Part shown: positions 25,020 to 35,272 of the stretch, one piece after another
Numbering within the stretch: the stretch's first letter is position 1
How the letters are laid out: each line of letters starts with the position of its first letter
NCBI RefSeq assembly: GCF_000785555.1
Contig: NZ_CP009129.1
Location: 1,860,001 to 1,924,000 of the forward strand
DNA from: Planococcus sp. PAMC 21323
GTDB lineage: Bacteria > Bacillota > Bacilli > Bacillales_A > Planococcaceae
Reading direction: 5' to 3'
Length of the DNA: 64,000 nt
Position numbers and translations under genes: made by a program
The notes under the pieces: model-generated
What the model was told of the DNA's origin: nothing
The model's database searches: none
Seen by the model: the letters and a program-made list of their open reading frames with translations, nothing else

Positions 25020-27371
25020 TCAATATTCTTCCTGCTTTGGAACTAGTACCGTTCGTGGCTTACTACCTTCATACGGGCCAACAACACCTCGTTGTTCCAT
25101 TTGATCAATAATTCTTGCAGCTCGCGAATATCCTACACGGAAACGACGTTGTAACATCGAAACAGATGCTGTTTGCATTTCTGTAACTAATTTAACAGCT
25201 TCATCGTAAATTTCATCAGTTTCTTCGTCTATTTTGGTCTCATCAATTTCACTCGGTATCATATCTTCTTGATATTGCGCTTTTTGTTGTTCGATAACAA
25301 AGTCTACAATTTTCTCAACTTCAGAATCGGACAAGAACGCTCCTTGAACACGTACTGGTTTTGATTGGCCAGCACCTAAGAATAGCATATCACCGCGGCC
25401 AAGTAATTTCTCAGCACCGCCCATGTCTAGTATTGTACGAGAATCGATCGATGATGAGACAGCAAACGCAATACGGGATGGAATATTCGCTTTAATGACC
25501 CCTGTAATAACGTTAACACTCGGTCGTTGTGTCGCAATGATCAAATGAATTCCTGCCGCACGTGCCATCTGGGCTAAACGAGTAATTGCATCTTCTACTT
25601 CGTTTGAAGCAACCATCATTAAATCAGCCAACTCATCGACAATAACGACGATAAATGGCAGCTTTGGATGCTTGTCTTCATTTTCTTCATTAAAAACTCG
25701 TACATATTCGTTATATCCTTCAATATTTCGAGTGCCTGTATGAGAAAAGAGTTCGTACCTTCTCTCCATTTCAGAAACGATTTTCTTTAAAGCTTGTGCT
25801 GCCTTTCGTGGATCTGTCACAACAGGTGCTAAAAGATGCGGAATGCCGTTATAAACGTTTAATTCGACCATTTTCGGGTCAATCATCATCATTTTCACTT
25901 CATGCGGTTTAGCACGCATAATAATACTCGTGATAATTCCGTTTATACATACTGATTTCCCGCTACCAGTTGAACCCGCAACTAATAGATGCGGCATTTT
26001 ATTTAATTCGGTCATCACAGCTTGACCTGTCACATCTCTACCTAAAGCGAATAATAATTTAGCATCCGGTTTGTTATTTTCTTCTGATTCCAATACTTCT
26101 CGTAAGCTAACAATCGAAACTTCCGAGTTTGGTACTTCGATACCAATTGCTGATTTCCCTGGAATTGGAGCTTCAATCCGAATATCACGTGCAGCTAGAG
26201 CTAAAGCTAAATCGTCATGTAAACTAACAATTTTACTTACTTTCACACCGGTATCCGGCAATATTTCGTATTTTGTAACTGCAGGACCTAAATGAACTTG
26301 CGTTACTTTTGCTCTTACGCCAAAGCTTTGGAAGGTTTTTTCAAGTTTTTTAGCATTTTTTTGAATGCCTGAATATTCTCCACTTTGATCGTGATGAGGT
26401 GGTAGAGTCAATAAACTCATTGGAGGTAATTGATATTCCTCATTTTCTAGTTCTTCAGCTGTTGATAGTAACTGGACCTCTCCAGTCTCTTGTTGTTCTT
26501 CAGCAACTTTTGGAGGTGTCTCCTGTTTCGGTTTAACGTTTTCAGTAAATGCCGAAATAATCGGTGCTTCTTGTTTTTGCTCGTATAAAGGATCCTCATC
26601 TTGGTTGTCATCTTCATCATAAGACAAGGATTCATTGATTTCCAAAACTTGTTCGGGTTCTGATTTCTTACGAGGAGCACGTGCTTTTTTAGGCTTGCTT
26701 TGTTTAAAGCGATTCATTAACGAATCGAGAAACGGACGCATACTTGGTATTTTTTCGGCGATAAATGGTGCTGCTGCTTTTCCTGTTAAAATAATCGCGC
26801 CAATCGATAGTAGAATGATGGCAACAATCCACGTACCTGCTGTATCAAAGAGCACATGCAATAACGCATATAGTAAAGCCCCTAGTATCCCACCGCCAGT
26901 CGCTAAATAACTATTCCATATAGTGCCGGTCATTTTAGTGGTGCGGATTGTTTCGGCAATAACATTTGAGGAAGTGATTGGCAAAATGCTATTTGCTGCC
27001 CATATTAAATGACAAATCAACAAAATTCCAATCAACACAAATGCGGATCCAAACGCCACTTTCATCTTAGGTTTTGGCCATTCGCGCTTCACCATTACAA
27101 ATATCGCGACAAAAACTAGTAATAATGGGATTAAGAACGCCATATATCCTGCCAGGTATTCGGCCATATTGTAAAACATTTTGCCAATAACGCCGAGTTG
27201 AAAAGTCATCAAAACAGCAATGCCTAATAATATTAGACCGATGACTTCATAGGCAATCATTGGCATTGGTTGTCTTTTTTTATTTTTTGTCTTTGCCTTT
27301 GGTTTCACTTTTGTCCTTGCTCTCGCTCTAGCTTGTGATTTTTTCTTGGCAGTTTCACGAGCCCTATTCAT
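25020..27371 (-). CDS. ftsK: DNA translocase FtsK/SpoIIIE
   Basis: A septum-located DNA pump of 783 residues. A very basic N-terminus is followed by four transmembrane helices (about 38-195), an acidic and Gln-rich linker (about 215-330), and the RecA-like motor with Walker [15 protein letters not shown] and Walker [12 protein letters not shown]. The C-terminal gamma winged-helix domain (from about 715: [23 protein letters not shown]) reads orienting sequences in DNA. In B. subtilis the gene at this spot is spoIIIE; with spore genes missing nearby, a vegetative chromosome-clearing role is the safer call. It follows rnjB after a terminator; the small genes tepA and ymzB found there in B. subtilis are absent. 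Confidence 0.95.
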   Translation of the reverse strand: MNRARETAKKKSQARARARTKVKPKAKTKNKKRQPMPMIAYEVIGLILLGIAVLMTFQLGVIGKMFYNMAEYLAGYMAFLIPLLLVFVAIFVMVKREWPKPKMKVAFGSAFVLIGILLICHLIWAANSILPITSSNVIAETIRTTKMTGTIWNSYLATGGGILGALLYALLHVLFDTAGTWIVAIILLSIGAIILTGKAAAPFIAEKIPSMRPFLDSLMNRFKQSKPKKARAPRKKSEPEQVLEINESLSYDEDDNQDEDPLYEQKQEAPIISAFTENVKPKQETPPKVAEEQQETGEVQLLSTAEELENEEYQLPPMSLLTLPPHHDQSGEYSGIQKNAKKLEKTFQSFGVRAKVTQVHLGPAVTKYEILPDTGVKVSKIVSLHDDLALALAARDIRIEAPIPGKSAIGIEVPNSEVSIVSLREVLESEENNKPDAKLLFALGRDVTGQAVMTELNKMPHLLVAGSTGSGKSVCINGIITSIIMRAKPHEVKMMMIDPKMVELNVYNGIPHLLAPVVTDPRKAAQALKKIVSEMERRYELFSHTGTRNIEGYNEYVRVFNEENEDKHPKLPFIVVIVDELADLMMVASNEVEDAITRLAQMARAAGIHLIIATQRPSVNVITGVIKANIPSRIAFAVSSSIDSRTILDMGGAEKLLGRGDMLFLGAGQSKPVRVQGAFLSDSEVEKIVDFVIEQQKAQYQEDMIPSEIDETKIDEETDEIYDEAVKLVTEMQTASVSMLQRRFRVGYSRAARIIDQMEQRGVVGPYEGSKPRTVLVPKQEEY

Positions 27372-27396
27372 AGCTATCCCTCACTTCTTCCATAAT

Positions 27397-27442
27397 CGAA
27401 AAAGGATTTCCTCCGATAAAATCGGTATGGAAATCCTTTTAC
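27397..27442 (-). terminator. Rho-independent terminator after rnjB
   Basis: AAAAGGATTTCC and GGAAATCCTTTT pair (27401-27412, 27430-27441) with an inner ACCGAT/ATCGG stem, followed by TTTTTC on the minus strand. Confidence 0.88.
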
Positions 27443-27449
27443 TTTTTTC

Positions 27450-29117
27450 TTAGTATTCCATAATAATTGGGATAATCATTGGACGACGCTTAGTTTGTTG
27501 GAACAAATAAGAATTCAATGTATCACGAATTTCTTGCTTAATATTGTTCCACTCAAATGCATCTCTTGTCACGTATTTTTCAACTACTTTACGAACAAGA
27601 CGCGTCGATTCTTCCATAAGTTCTTCTGACTCACGAACATATACGAACCCACGTGAAATCATTTCTGGACCAGATGCAATTTTCTTTTCTTTACGGTTTA
27701 ACGTAACCACAACGATGAAAATCCCATCTTGTGATAAGAGTTTACGGTCGCGGAGTACAATATTCCCAACATCGCCAATGCCAATGCCATCGATCAATAC
27801 ATTTCCAGCTGTAACACGTCCGCTCATGCGAACTTTACCACCTTTATATTCTACGATATCGCCTTTATCAGCGATAAATATTTCTGACTTGTTCAAGCCT
27901 ACTTGCTGAGCTAACTTGGAATGTGCAATAAGCATTTTGTATTCACCTTGAATCGGGATGAAATACTTTGGTTTCATCATATTAAGCATCATTTTCAAAT
28001 CTTCTTGACTGCCGTGACCTGAAACGTGAACTTTTTTACTTGCAGTTAAAACGTTCGCTCCAGCTTTCGCCAATTTGTTCATTGTTTGGAACATTGGAAC
28101 TTCCATACCGGGTGATGGTGTGAATGTGATTAATACCGTGTCTGTTGGTTTGATCTTTACGTCTTTATGTTGCTTACGAACCATTTTATCCAATGCTTCA
28201 AGCGGTTCACCTTGATTACCTGTAACAATAATAACAACTTCGTCATCGCGGTAATTTTCTAAGTCTTTTAACGAAATAACCGTATCTTCATCTACAGTCA
28301 AATAACCAAGTCTTAAACCGACTTCATAGCTGCTTTCAAGACTTCTACCGGCTACAGCAACTTTTTTACCTGTAGCTGCCGCAATATCAAATACCTGCTG
28401 GATGCGGATAAAGTTTGATGAATAAAGTGATACCATTACGCGGCCTTCAGCTGCTAGAAAGGCAGACAAAATATGGTCAGCAACAACAATTTCTGATGTT
28501 GTATAACCTGGACGTTCTGCTTCAGTTGAGTCAGACAATAGCATTAAGACGCCATCTTCTCCTAATTTCGCCATTTTTGCGATATCAGGCTTATAGCTGC
28601 CTTTAGCTGATTGATCAAATTTAAATTCGCCCGTGTGCACAATCGCGCCTTCTGATGTGTGGAAGACGATTCCTAATGCGTCAGGAATACTATGTGTTGT
28701 GTGGAAAAATGTCACATGTGTTTTATCAAAGTTCATACGGCTTTTGTTTGTTACTTCAAAGAACTTCACATGTTTTAAAGAACCTTGTTCTTTAATATGT
28801 TCTTTAGCCAATGCGATTGTTAATTTCGAACCGTAAACAGGCACTTGGATTTTCTTTAATAGATAAGCAATTGATCCAATCGCATCTTCATGTCCGTGTG
28901 TTAAGAAGACACCCTTCACGCGATCTTTGTTTTCTACTAAGAAAGTCATATCCGGAATGACAATATCAACACCAAGCATTTCATCTTCCGGGAACATTAA
29001 TCCGCTGTCAACGACAAATAGATCTTCGTCAATTTCAATTACATACATTGCTTTGCCGATTTCTCCGACGCCGCCTAAAGGGATAACTCTTATTACTTCA
29101 TTTTTAATTTTACTCAA
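27450..29117 (-). CDS. rnjB: Ribonuclease J2
   Basis: A 555-residue metallo-beta-lactamase / beta-CASP ribonuclease. The N-terminus has VIPLGGVGEIGKAMYV and the metal motif reads LTHGHEDAIG: the third His of HxHxDH is replaced by Ala, as in B. subtilis RNase J2, which has little activity itself and works in complex with RNase J1. ALGIVFHTSEG and SGHGSQEDL belong to the later motifs. Position next to ftsK also matches rnjB (ymfA). The start is TTG at 29117, with AGGAGG upstream. It has its own promoter and terminator. J1 is not in the window. Confidence 0.93.
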   Translation of the reverse strand: MSKIKNEVIRVIPLGGVGEIGKAMYVIEIDEDLFVVDSGLMFPEDEMLGVDIVIPDMTFLVENKDRVKGVFLTHGHEDAIGSIAYLLKKIQVPVYGSKLTIALAKEHIKEQGSLKHVKFFEVTNKSRMNFDKTHVTFFHTTHSIPDALGIVFHTSEGAIVHTGEFKFDQSAKGSYKPDIAKMAKLGEDGVLMLLSDSTEAERPGYTTSEIVVADHILSAFLAAEGRVMVSLYSSNFIRIQQVFDIAAATGKKVAVAGRSLESSYEVGLRLGYLTVDEDTVISLKDLENYRDDEVVIIVTGNQGEPLEALDKMVRKQHKDVKIKPTDTVLITFTPSPGMEVPMFQTMNKLAKAGANVLTASKKVHVSGHGSQEDLKMMLNMMKPKYFIPIQGEYKMLIAHSKLAQQVGLNKSEIFIADKGDIVEYKGGKVRMSGRVTAGNVLIDGIGIGDVGNIVLRDRKLLSQDGIFIVVVTLNRKEKKIASGPEMISRGFVYVRESEELMEESTRLVRKVVEKYVTRDAFEWNNIKQEIRDTLNSYLFQQTKRRPMIIPIIMEY

Positions 29118-29160
29118 TTTATTTCCTCCTAAATTTCACCCGTACACATCCATAGACTTC

Positions 29161-29190
29161 ATTATACGGGAATCACCGGAAACAGTCCAA
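29161..29190 (-). promoter_or_regulatory. SigA promoter for rnjB
   Basis: TTGGAC and a perfect TATAAT are 18 bp apart on the minus strand, about 40 bases before the rnjB start. The -35 abuts the T-run of the asd terminator. Confidence 0.65.
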
Positions 29191-29220
29191 AGAAAAAATA
29201 AACCGGCACATTGGCCGGTC
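29191..29220 (-). terminator. Rho-independent terminator after asd
   Basis: ACCGGC and GCCGGT pair around a 6-nt loop and are followed by TTTATTTTTTC on the minus strand, 24 bp after the asd stop. Confidence 0.8.
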
Positions 29221-29244
29221 ATTTTAAAAGATTATTGTTTACGA

Positions 29245-30279
29245 TTAAATGATATTTTCTTCGATTAATGCTTCCGCGATTTGTACAGAATTTAATGCAG
29301 CACCTTTAACTAGGTTATCTGAAACCACCCATAGATGGAAACCATTCGGGTTATCTAAATCCTGACGAATGCGTCCAACGAATACTTCATCAAGACCAGC
29401 CGTCATTAATGGCATCGGATAAATTTGTTTTGATGGATCATCCATCAGCTCAACTCCAGGTGCGTCGATCATAGCTCTTTTCACTTGATCGACAGTTGCT
29501 TCTTTTTCGAGTTCTACGTAGATCGACTCTGAATGACCAGTGACTACCGGTAGGCGCACACAAGTAGCTGCTACAGCCAACGAATCATCATGCATTATTT
29601 TTTTCGTTTCATTGATCATTTTCATTTCTTCAAATGTATAACCATTGTCAGTGAATTGATCAATTTGAGGAACCACGTTAAAAGCAATTGGATAATGGTG
29701 CTCTGCCGATTTAACTGGCAATACTTTTGCTTCTGCATTTTTTGCGTTATCAAAATCCGCTGCTTGCGCTTTTAATTCATTGATGGCATCAATTCCAGCA
29801 CCTGAAACGGCTTGATAAGTAGAAACGACAACTTTTGTCATGCCATATAACTCTTTTAACGGCTGCAACGCACAAACCATTTGAATCGTTGAGCAGTTCG
29901 GGTTGGCAATAATTCCTTTGTGTAAACGAAGATCGGCTTTATTTACTTCAGGTACAACCAGCGGCACTTCCTCGTCCATACGGAATGCACTTGTATTATC
30001 AATGACAATTGCTCCGCGTTTAACAGCTTCTGGCGCAAATTTCTCAGAAATACTACCGCCAGCACTAAATAACGCAATATCAATGTCCTCAAATGACTCT
30101 GGCTTAGCTTCTTGCACTGTATAAACTTTACCATTAAACTCAATTTCTTTTCCAGCTGAACGACTAGAAGACAAAAACACGATATCTTTTATAGGAAAGT
30201 TTCGTTTTTCCAATTGCTCTTTCATTTGTTGACCAACTGCACCCGTTGCTCCCATAATTGCCACATTGTATGTTTTCAA
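29245..30279 (-). CDS. asd: Aspartate-semialdehyde dehydrogenase
   Basis: Asd reduces aspartyl phosphate to aspartate semialdehyde, the branch point to lysine, diaminopimelate, threonine and methionine. The NADPH loop is MGATGAVGQQM, the active-site cysteine lies in NPNCSTIQ (about 125-130), and the catalytic His lies in the RLPVVTGHSES segment. The length is 344 residues from the TTG at 30279, which has AAGGAG eight bases upstream; the frame opens further up at 30351 without a site. In B. subtilis asd sits between spoVFAB and dapG-dapA; here it stands alone between mlpA and rnjB with its own terminator. Confidence 0.96.
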   Translation of the reverse strand: MKTYNVAIMGATGAVGQQMKEQLEKRNFPIKDIVFLSSSRSAGKEIEFNGKVYTVQEAKPESFEDIDIALFSAGGSISEKFAPEAVKRGAIVIDNTSAFRMDEEVPLVVPEVNKADLRLHKGIIANPNCSTIQMVCALQPLKELYGMTKVVVSTYQAVSGAGIDAINELKAQAADFDNAKNAEAKVLPVKSAEHHYPIAFNVVPQIDQFTDNGYTFEEMKMINETKKIMHDDSLAVAATCVRLPVVTGHSESIYVELEKEATVDQVKRAMIDAPGVELMDDPSKQIYPMPLMTAGLDEVFVGRIRQDLDNPNGFHLWVVSDNLVKGAALNSVQIAEALIEENII

Positions 30280-30349
30280 AATATTCGCTCCTTCGATGAT
30301 GATTTGAATTATTGTAACATAATTTAGTGTGTTAAAGGAACAAAAACAC

Positions 30350-30378
30350 AAAAAAGCTTCCTTAAACTAAGGAAGCTT
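30350..30378 (-). terminator. Rho-independent terminator overlapping the end of mlpA
   Basis: AAGCTTCCTTA and TAAGGAAGCTT form an 11-bp stem around a 3-nt loop, with TTTTTTG after it on the minus strand. The last codons and the TAA stop of mlpA form the first arm. Confidence 0.88.
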
Positions 30379-31588
30379 CTTTTGGTCTGATGATCGAAAC
30401 AGCTGGTGTTTCCATGAGAATTTCTAATAAGCCCATTACTTTTTGAAGAGATACTTGGTCTATCTGCGTCAAGACTTCTTCATAAGACTGGTGTTTGCCT
30501 AAAAGCAATTCATGCCGACCATTGCGGCTCATGCGTGCGCTAGTACTTTCAAGTCCGAGCATTAAACTGCCTTTTAGCTGCTCTTTAGAATCTGTGATTT
30601 CTTGTTCTGTAATACCACCGTTTTTTAGTTCTTTCAATAAGTTTAAAATAACTTGTTGCATTTCAGTCATTTGTTCGTCTGAAGTCCCCCCGTAAATCGC
30701 CAAAGTTCCATGATCTGAGTAGGCCGAATGGTAAGAGAAAATAGAATAGGCTAGCCCTCGCTGCTCTCTAATTTCTTGGAACAATCTTGAAGACATAGAA
30801 CCCCCAATAATATTGTTTAACACCGTGATGTTATAAATATCTGGATCATTTAAAGACAAACCCGGATAACCAAGACATAAGTGACCTTGTTCGGTTTCTT
30901 TGTTTTTTAATGAATAGCCCGATGTAAAATTAGGAAGTTCATAGTGTTTAGGATTTTCTTCTCTATCAAAATTCCCAAACAATGCTTCAACCTTTTCTAA
31001 TAATGCTGGTGTAATATTTCCTGCAACTGACACAACTGTATTAGCTGGTGTGTAATGGCGATTCATATAATCGCGAATCTTCTGCGGTGTAAAGCTTGCC
31101 AAAGTTTCAGCAGTTCCGAGTATCGGTGCACCAATTGAATTTTGTGGATACATGACACGCCAAAGCTGCTCGTGAACATCGTCATCCGGCATATCTTCTG
31201 TCATGCTAATTTCTTCAAGAATGACTTGATGTTCTTTATCAAACTCGTCTGGGTCCATCTGCGAATTGAAAAACATATCAGCAAGTACGGTTACTGCGTG
31301 TTCTGCATGATGGTCTAATACTTTAGCATAGTAGCATGTATATTCTTTTGACGTGTAGGCATTAATGTCCCCGCCAATCCGGTCAAATTCACGAGCTATT
31401 TCTTTAGCTGTTCGTTCATTTGTCCCTTTAAATAACATATGTTCGATAAAATGAGTAATGCCATTTTCTTCTGGTAATTCGTCACGGGATCCGTTATTAA
31501 CAAAGACACCCATTGCGACAGAATGAAAATGGGGAATGTGTTCGGAAACAATGCGCAATCCATTTTTGCAAGTCTGTGTAGTCACCAT
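30362..31588 (-). CDS. mlpA: M16-family zinc peptidase MlpA (YmxG)
   Basis: A 408-residue mitochondrial-processing-peptidase-like protein. The inverted zinc motif HFIEH lies in GITHFIEHMLFKGT (about 45-58) and the third ligand Glu in the EEISM region about 75 residues on. B. subtilis MlpA/YmxG lowers extracellular protease levels by an unclear route. The start at 31588 (MVTTQTCKNG) has AGGAGG nine bases upstream; ATGs at 31606 and 31594 are too close to it. It lies downstream of pnp, as in B. subtilis without the intervening ylxY, and has no signal peptide. Confidence 0.92.
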   Translation of the reverse strand: MVTTQTCKNGLRIVSEHIPHFHSVAMGVFVNNGSRDELPEENGITHFIEHMLFKGTNERTAKEIAREFDRIGGDINAYTSKEYTCYYAKVLDHHAEHAVTVLADMFFNSQMDPDEFDKEHQVILEEISMTEDMPDDDVHEQLWRVMYPQNSIGAPILGTAETLASFTPQKIRDYMNRHYTPANTVVSVAGNITPALLEKVEALFGNFDREENPKHYELPNFTSGYSLKNKETEQGHLCLGYPGLSLNDPDIYNITVLNNIIGGSMSSRLFQEIREQRGLAYSIFSYHSAYSDHGTLAIYGGTSDEQMTEMQQVILNLLKELKNGGITEQEITDSKEQLKGSLMLGLESTSARMSRNGRHELLLGKHQSYEEVLTQIDQVSLQKVMGLLEILMETPAVSIIRPKEASLV

Positions 31589-31607
31589 GTGCATGTTCCT
31601 CCTCATA

Positions 31608-31640
31608 GTAAAAAATTGCCGACAAAGTCGGCAATTTTAT
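31608..31640 (-). terminator. Rho-independent terminator after pnp
   Basis: AAATTGCCGAC and GTCGGCAATTT form an 11-bp stem with an AAA/TTT loop; TTTTTTAC follows on the minus strand, just after the pnp stop. Confidence 0.9.
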
Positions 31641-31648
31641 GGTTAACT

Positions 31649-33766
31649 TTATTCTTGATCTTGTTTTTCAGCTGCTTCTTTTTGTTCTTTTAAAACAATT
31701 TTACGTGATAAGTTTACACGGCCTTGACGGTCAATTTCAATTACTTTGACTTGAATGATTTGGTCCATTTTCAAGACATCTTCCACTTCTTTTGTCCGTT
31801 CTTCTTGGATTTCAGAAATATGAAGAAGCCCATCTTTTCCAGGGAACAATTCAACAAATGCGCCAAACTTCTCGATGCGTTTTACTTTACCTTCGTAATA
31901 TTCGCCAACTTTTGCTTCGCGAACAATGTTTTCAATCATCGCTTTTGCTTTAGCGTTCATTTCTTCATCTACAGATGAAATGAAGATTGTACCGTCTTGC
32001 TCAGTATCAATTTTAACACCAGTTTCATCAATGATTTTGTTGATCACTTTACCACCAGGTCCGATAACGTCACGGATCTTGTCTGGGTTGATCTTCACCA
32101 TAATGATTTTTGGTGCATATTTAGAAAGAGTTGTTCTTGGTTCAGCAATCGTCGCAATCATTGATTCAAGAATATGAATACGACCGATTTGAGCTTGCGC
32201 CAAAGCCTCTTCTAAAATCTCACGGGAAAGACCATCGATTTTAATGTCCATTTGAAGAGCTGTAATGCCTTTAGCAGTACCTGCTACTTTAAAGTCCATA
32301 TCGCCAAGGTAATCTTCCATCCCTTGAATATCCGATAATACAGTATAGTTTTCGCCTTTTTTAACAAGACCCATCGCAATACCTGCTACTGGTGCTGTAA
32401 GTGGAACACCCGCATCCATCATCGCAAGTGTTGACGCACAAATACTTGCTTGTGAAGTCGAACCATTTGATTCTAATACTTCTGCAACTAAACGAATTGT
32501 GTAAGGGAAATCTTTTTCGTTTGGAATAACGGCTTCTAGTGCACGTTCGCCAAGTGCTCCGTGACCGATTTCGCGGCGTCCAGGTCCACGAAGAAATCCA
32601 GTTTCACCAACTGAGAACAACGGGAAGTTGTAATGATGCATAAAGCGTTTTGTACCTTCAATGCCAAGACCGTCAATAATTTGAACATCGCCTAATGCAC
32701 CTAGTGTACAAATACTCATTGCTTGTGTTTGGCCACGTGTGAATAGACCAGAACCATGCGTACGGTTTAAAACGCCAACTTCAGAAGACAATGGGCGAAT
32801 TTCAGAAGGTCCACGGCCATCCGGACGGATTTTTTCGTCTGTAATTAGACGACGAACTTCTTCTTTGACCATTTTATCAAGAATTTGACCCGCTTGTTTT
32901 TTAACTGCATCCTCGGATTCTTCGTATGCAGCCATTGCACGTGCCTTAACTTCATCTATTGCTTCATTGCGCGCTTGCTTTTCGTTGATTTGAACAGCAG
33001 TGTTCAAGTCAGTTTCCACAGCTTCTTTAATAGAAGAAGTTAATTCTGCATCTAATTCATACAGTTTAATATCTGTTTTTGCTTTACCAACTTCTGCAGC
33101 AATTTGTTCTTGGAAAGCAATCAATTTCTTGATTTCTTCATGACCGAACATAATAGCCTCTAAAATGATTTCTTCAGAAACTTCTTTCGCTCCTGCTTCA
33201 ACCATGTTAATCGCATCTTTTGTTCCAGCTACGATTAAGTTAATTGAGCTTTGCTCAAGTTGTTCGTTTGTTGGGTTAATAATATACTGACCGTCGATCA
33301 ATCCAACGATAACGCCAGCAATTGGTCCGCCAAAAGGAATATCTGAAATCATTAATGCGAGTGAAGATCCGAACATTGCAGCCATTTCTGACGGGCAATC
33401 TTGATCGACAGACATAACCATTGAAATTACTTGAACTTCATTACGGAAACCATCTGGGAATAATGGACGGATTGGACGATCGATTAAACGGCTTGTTAAT
33501 GTCGCTTTCTCAGATGGACGTCCTTCACGTTTAATAAATCCACCAGGAATTTTACCAACAGCATAAAGACGTTCCTCATAGTTTACCGTTAATGGGAAAA
33601 AGTCTAATGGCTTTGGTGTTTTTGATGCAGTTGCTGTAGATAAAACTGCTGTATCGCCGTAACGGATTAACGCTGCTCCATTAGCTTGTTTTGCTAATTG
33701 ACCGACCTCAACTTGCAACTCGCGGCCAGCCCAATCAAGTGTATAAACTTTTTTTGTTTGCTCCAT
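31649..33766 (-). CDS. pnp: Polynucleotide phosphorylase
   Basis: PNPase degrades RNA from the 3' end using phosphate and forms a trimer. Two RNase PH domains flank an alpha-helical insert: the first has [20 protein letters not shown], the second [16 protein letters not shown] and [28 protein letters not shown] domain ([16 protein letters not shown], about 565-580) and an S1 domain ([20 protein letters not shown], about 625-645) end the protein. The length of 705 residues is normal. It has its own promoter and terminator and follows rpsO, the conserved rpsO-pnp arrangement. Confidence 0.98.
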   Translation of the reverse strand: MEQTKKVYTLDWAGRELQVEVGQLAKQANGAALIRYGDTAVLSTATASKTPKPLDFFPLTVNYEERLYAVGKIPGGFIKREGRPSEKATLTSRLIDRPIRPLFPDGFRNEVQVISMVMSVDQDCPSEMAAMFGSSLALMISDIPFGGPIAGVIVGLIDGQYIINPTNEQLEQSSINLIVAGTKDAINMVEAGAKEVSEEIILEAIMFGHEEIKKLIAFQEQIAAEVGKAKTDIKLYELDAELTSSIKEAVETDLNTAVQINEKQARNEAIDEVKARAMAAYEESEDAVKKQAGQILDKMVKEEVRRLITDEKIRPDGRGPSEIRPLSSEVGVLNRTHGSGLFTRGQTQAMSICTLGALGDVQIIDGLGIEGTKRFMHHYNFPLFSVGETGFLRGPGRREIGHGALGERALEAVIPNEKDFPYTIRLVAEVLESNGSTSQASICASTLAMMDAGVPLTAPVAGIAMGLVKKGENYTVLSDIQGMEDYLGDMDFKVAGTAKGITALQMDIKIDGLSREILEEALAQAQIGRIHILESMIATIAEPRTTLSKYAPKIIMVKINPDKIRDVIGPGGKVINKIIDETGVKIDTEQDGTIFISSVDEEMNAKAKAMIENIVREAKVGEYYEGKVKRIEKFGAFVELFPGKDGLLHISEIQEERTKEVEDVLKMDQIIQVKVIEIDRQGRVNLSRKIVLKEQKEAAEKQDQE

Positions 33767-33802
33767 ATTATCGAGCTCCTCTCTCTTACCGTGTATCTAT
33801 AT

Positions 33803-33831
33803 ACTATATGTACCTAATAGTAGTGTATCAA
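33803..33831 (-). promoter_or_regulatory. SigA promoter for pnp
   Basis: TTGATA and TATAGT are 17 bp apart on the minus strand, about 32 bases before the pnp start. Confidence 0.65.
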
Positions 33832-33875
33832 AAAGGCATCGAATGTGCGATGCGATAGTTTAAAGTTTTATCCAT

Positions 33876-33905
33876 AAAGAAAAAGCGGGACGAATCCCGC
33901 TTTTA
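33876..33905 (-). terminator. Rho-independent terminator after rpsO
   Basis: AGCGGGA and TCCCGCT pair around a short TTCG-like loop and are followed by TTTTTCTTT on the minus strand, about 10 bp after the rpsO stop. Confidence 0.9.
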
Positions 33906-33915
33906 CTGTTTACTA

Positions 33916-34185
33916 TTAACGGCGTAGGCCAAGTCTTGCGATTAACTCGCGGTAGCGAGCTACTTCGTTTTCACGTAAGTATTTTAGCAAGTTACGACGG
34001 CGTCCAACCATTTTGAATAGACCACGACGTGAGTGATGATCTTTTTTGTGAGTACGTAAGTGCTCATTCAAGTTGTTGATGTCTTCTGTAAGAATAGCGA
34101 TTTGAATATCTGCAGACCCAGTATCTGTGTCGTGCACTTTGTATTCGCTAATCAATTCATTTTTGCGTTCTTGAGTGATTGCCAT
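33916..34185 (-). CDS. rpsO: 30S ribosomal protein S15
   Basis: An 89-residue ribosomal protein that binds the central domain of 16S r[26 protein letters not shown] and the rRNA-binding [24 protein letters not shown] are invariant family blocks. A GGAGGTGG site precedes the ATG. In several bacteria S15 represses its own translation through its mRNA leader; the leader here (34186-34275) has a GTACT/AGTAC hairpin and a CCAA/TTGG pairing, but I cannot show that S15 binds it. It has its own promoter and terminator. Confidence 0.98.
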   Translation of the reverse strand: MAITQERKNELISEYKVHDTDTGSADIQIAILTEDINNLNEHLRTHKKDHHSRRGLFKMVGRRRNLLKYLRENEVARYRELIARLGLRR

Positions 34186-34282
34186 ACTGTTTCCACCTCC
34201 TAATTTCTAATATCCCCAATTACTGAGCAAACGTTGGTGATTCGATTTGCCAAGCAACGGTTCGTACTTTTAGTACTCATAA

Positions 34283-34311
34283 ATAATAGCATAAGGGATT
34301 TTTAAAATCAA
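34283..34311 (-). promoter_or_regulatory. SigA promoter for rpsO
   Basis: TTGATT and TATTAT are 17 bp apart on the minus strand, giving a leader of about 90 bases. It lies directly after the ribF stop codon. Confidence 0.7.
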
Positions 34312-34320
34312 CCGCACGGA

Positions 34321-35271
34321 TTAATTAATACGACTAAAGATTTTTTCAGCCGTCAATTTATCACGCTGAATTTGTGCTTTCAGCTCATCTATCCCAGAAA
34401 ACTTTTGCTCATCACGGATGCGATCATGCCATTCAACCTCTACCATTTCTCCGTAAATCGACTTATCAAATTCAAGAATATGAACTTCAATTACTTGTTT
34501 TTTTACATCTGGATTATTGAATGTCGGCTTGTAACCAATATTGCAGACTCCGTTATATACTTTACCTTGCACGCGAATCTTCACAGCATAAACGCCTCGA
34601 TTTGGTACGACTGCGCCAAGTTCAGGTTCAATGTTAGCAGTAGGAAAACCGATTGTGCGTCCTCGTTTATCGCCGTTGACAACGGTCCCTGAAACTCGGA
34701 AAGGTCGGCCGAGTAAGTGACACACTTTACCGGTTTCCCCTCTCTTTAACAACTCACGAATTCGAGTTGAGCTAATTTTTTCATCACTTTCTTCTAACTT
34801 CTCAGCGATTGTGACGCCGTAACGACCCATACTCATCTCTTTCATTAAGTACATATCACCTTTTCCTTTGCAACCAAATGAAAAGTCAAAGCCCGCTGTG
34901 ACATGTTTTGCATTTAAATCTGTAATAAAAAAATTGATAAATTCTTCAGGTGTCAACTTGGCAAACTCTGATGTAAATCGAATGATAAAGCAGTAATCCA
35001 CATTCATGCTTGCTAAAATATCCATTTTTTGCTGCATGGGAGTTATATAAAAAACTTCTTCTTTTCTTCCGCCCAGCACAAGTGATGGATGCGGATCAAA
35101 AGTCATAACTGCTGATTTAATGCCTTTTTGTTCTGCCTGTAAAATAGCTTCACCTATTACGCGCTGATGACCTTTATGTACCCCATCAAAAAAACCAAGA
35201 GCTAATGATAAAGGTCCCGTTTTGATTTCAGGCTTTACCTGATTCGGATAAGTTAAATGAATAATTTCCAT
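34321..35271 (-). CDS. ribF: Bifunctional riboflavin kinase / FAD synthetase
   Basis: The enzyme makes FMN from riboflavin and FAD from FMN. The N-terminal nucleotidyltransferase domain has LGFFDGVHKGHQRVI (about 27-41) and STRIRELLKRGE; the C-terminal kinase domain has GRTIGFPTANIEPE and GVYAVKIRV. The length of 316 residues is normal. It starts 1 bp after the truB stop and ends the nusA-infB operon, as in B. subtilis (where it is named ribC). No FMN riboswitch is visible upstream, so it appears to follow the translation operon rather than flavin supply. Confidence 0.97.
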   Translation of the reverse strand: MEIIHLTYPNQVKPEIKTGPLSLALGFFDGVHKGHQRVIGEAILQAEQKGIKSAVMTFDPHPSLVLGGRKEEVFYITPMQQKMDILASMNVDYCFIIRFTSEFAKLTPEEFINFFITDLNAKHVTAGFDFSFGCKGKGDMYLMKEMSMGRYGVTIAEKLEESDEKISSTRIRELLKRGETGKVCHLLGRPFRVSGTVVNGDKRGRTIGFPTANIEPELGAVVPNRGVYAVKIRVQGKVYNGVCNIGYKPTFNNPDVKKQVIEVHILEFDKSIYGEMVEVEWHDRIRDEQKFSGIDELKAQIQRDKLTAEKIFSRIN

Positions 35272-35272
35272 A

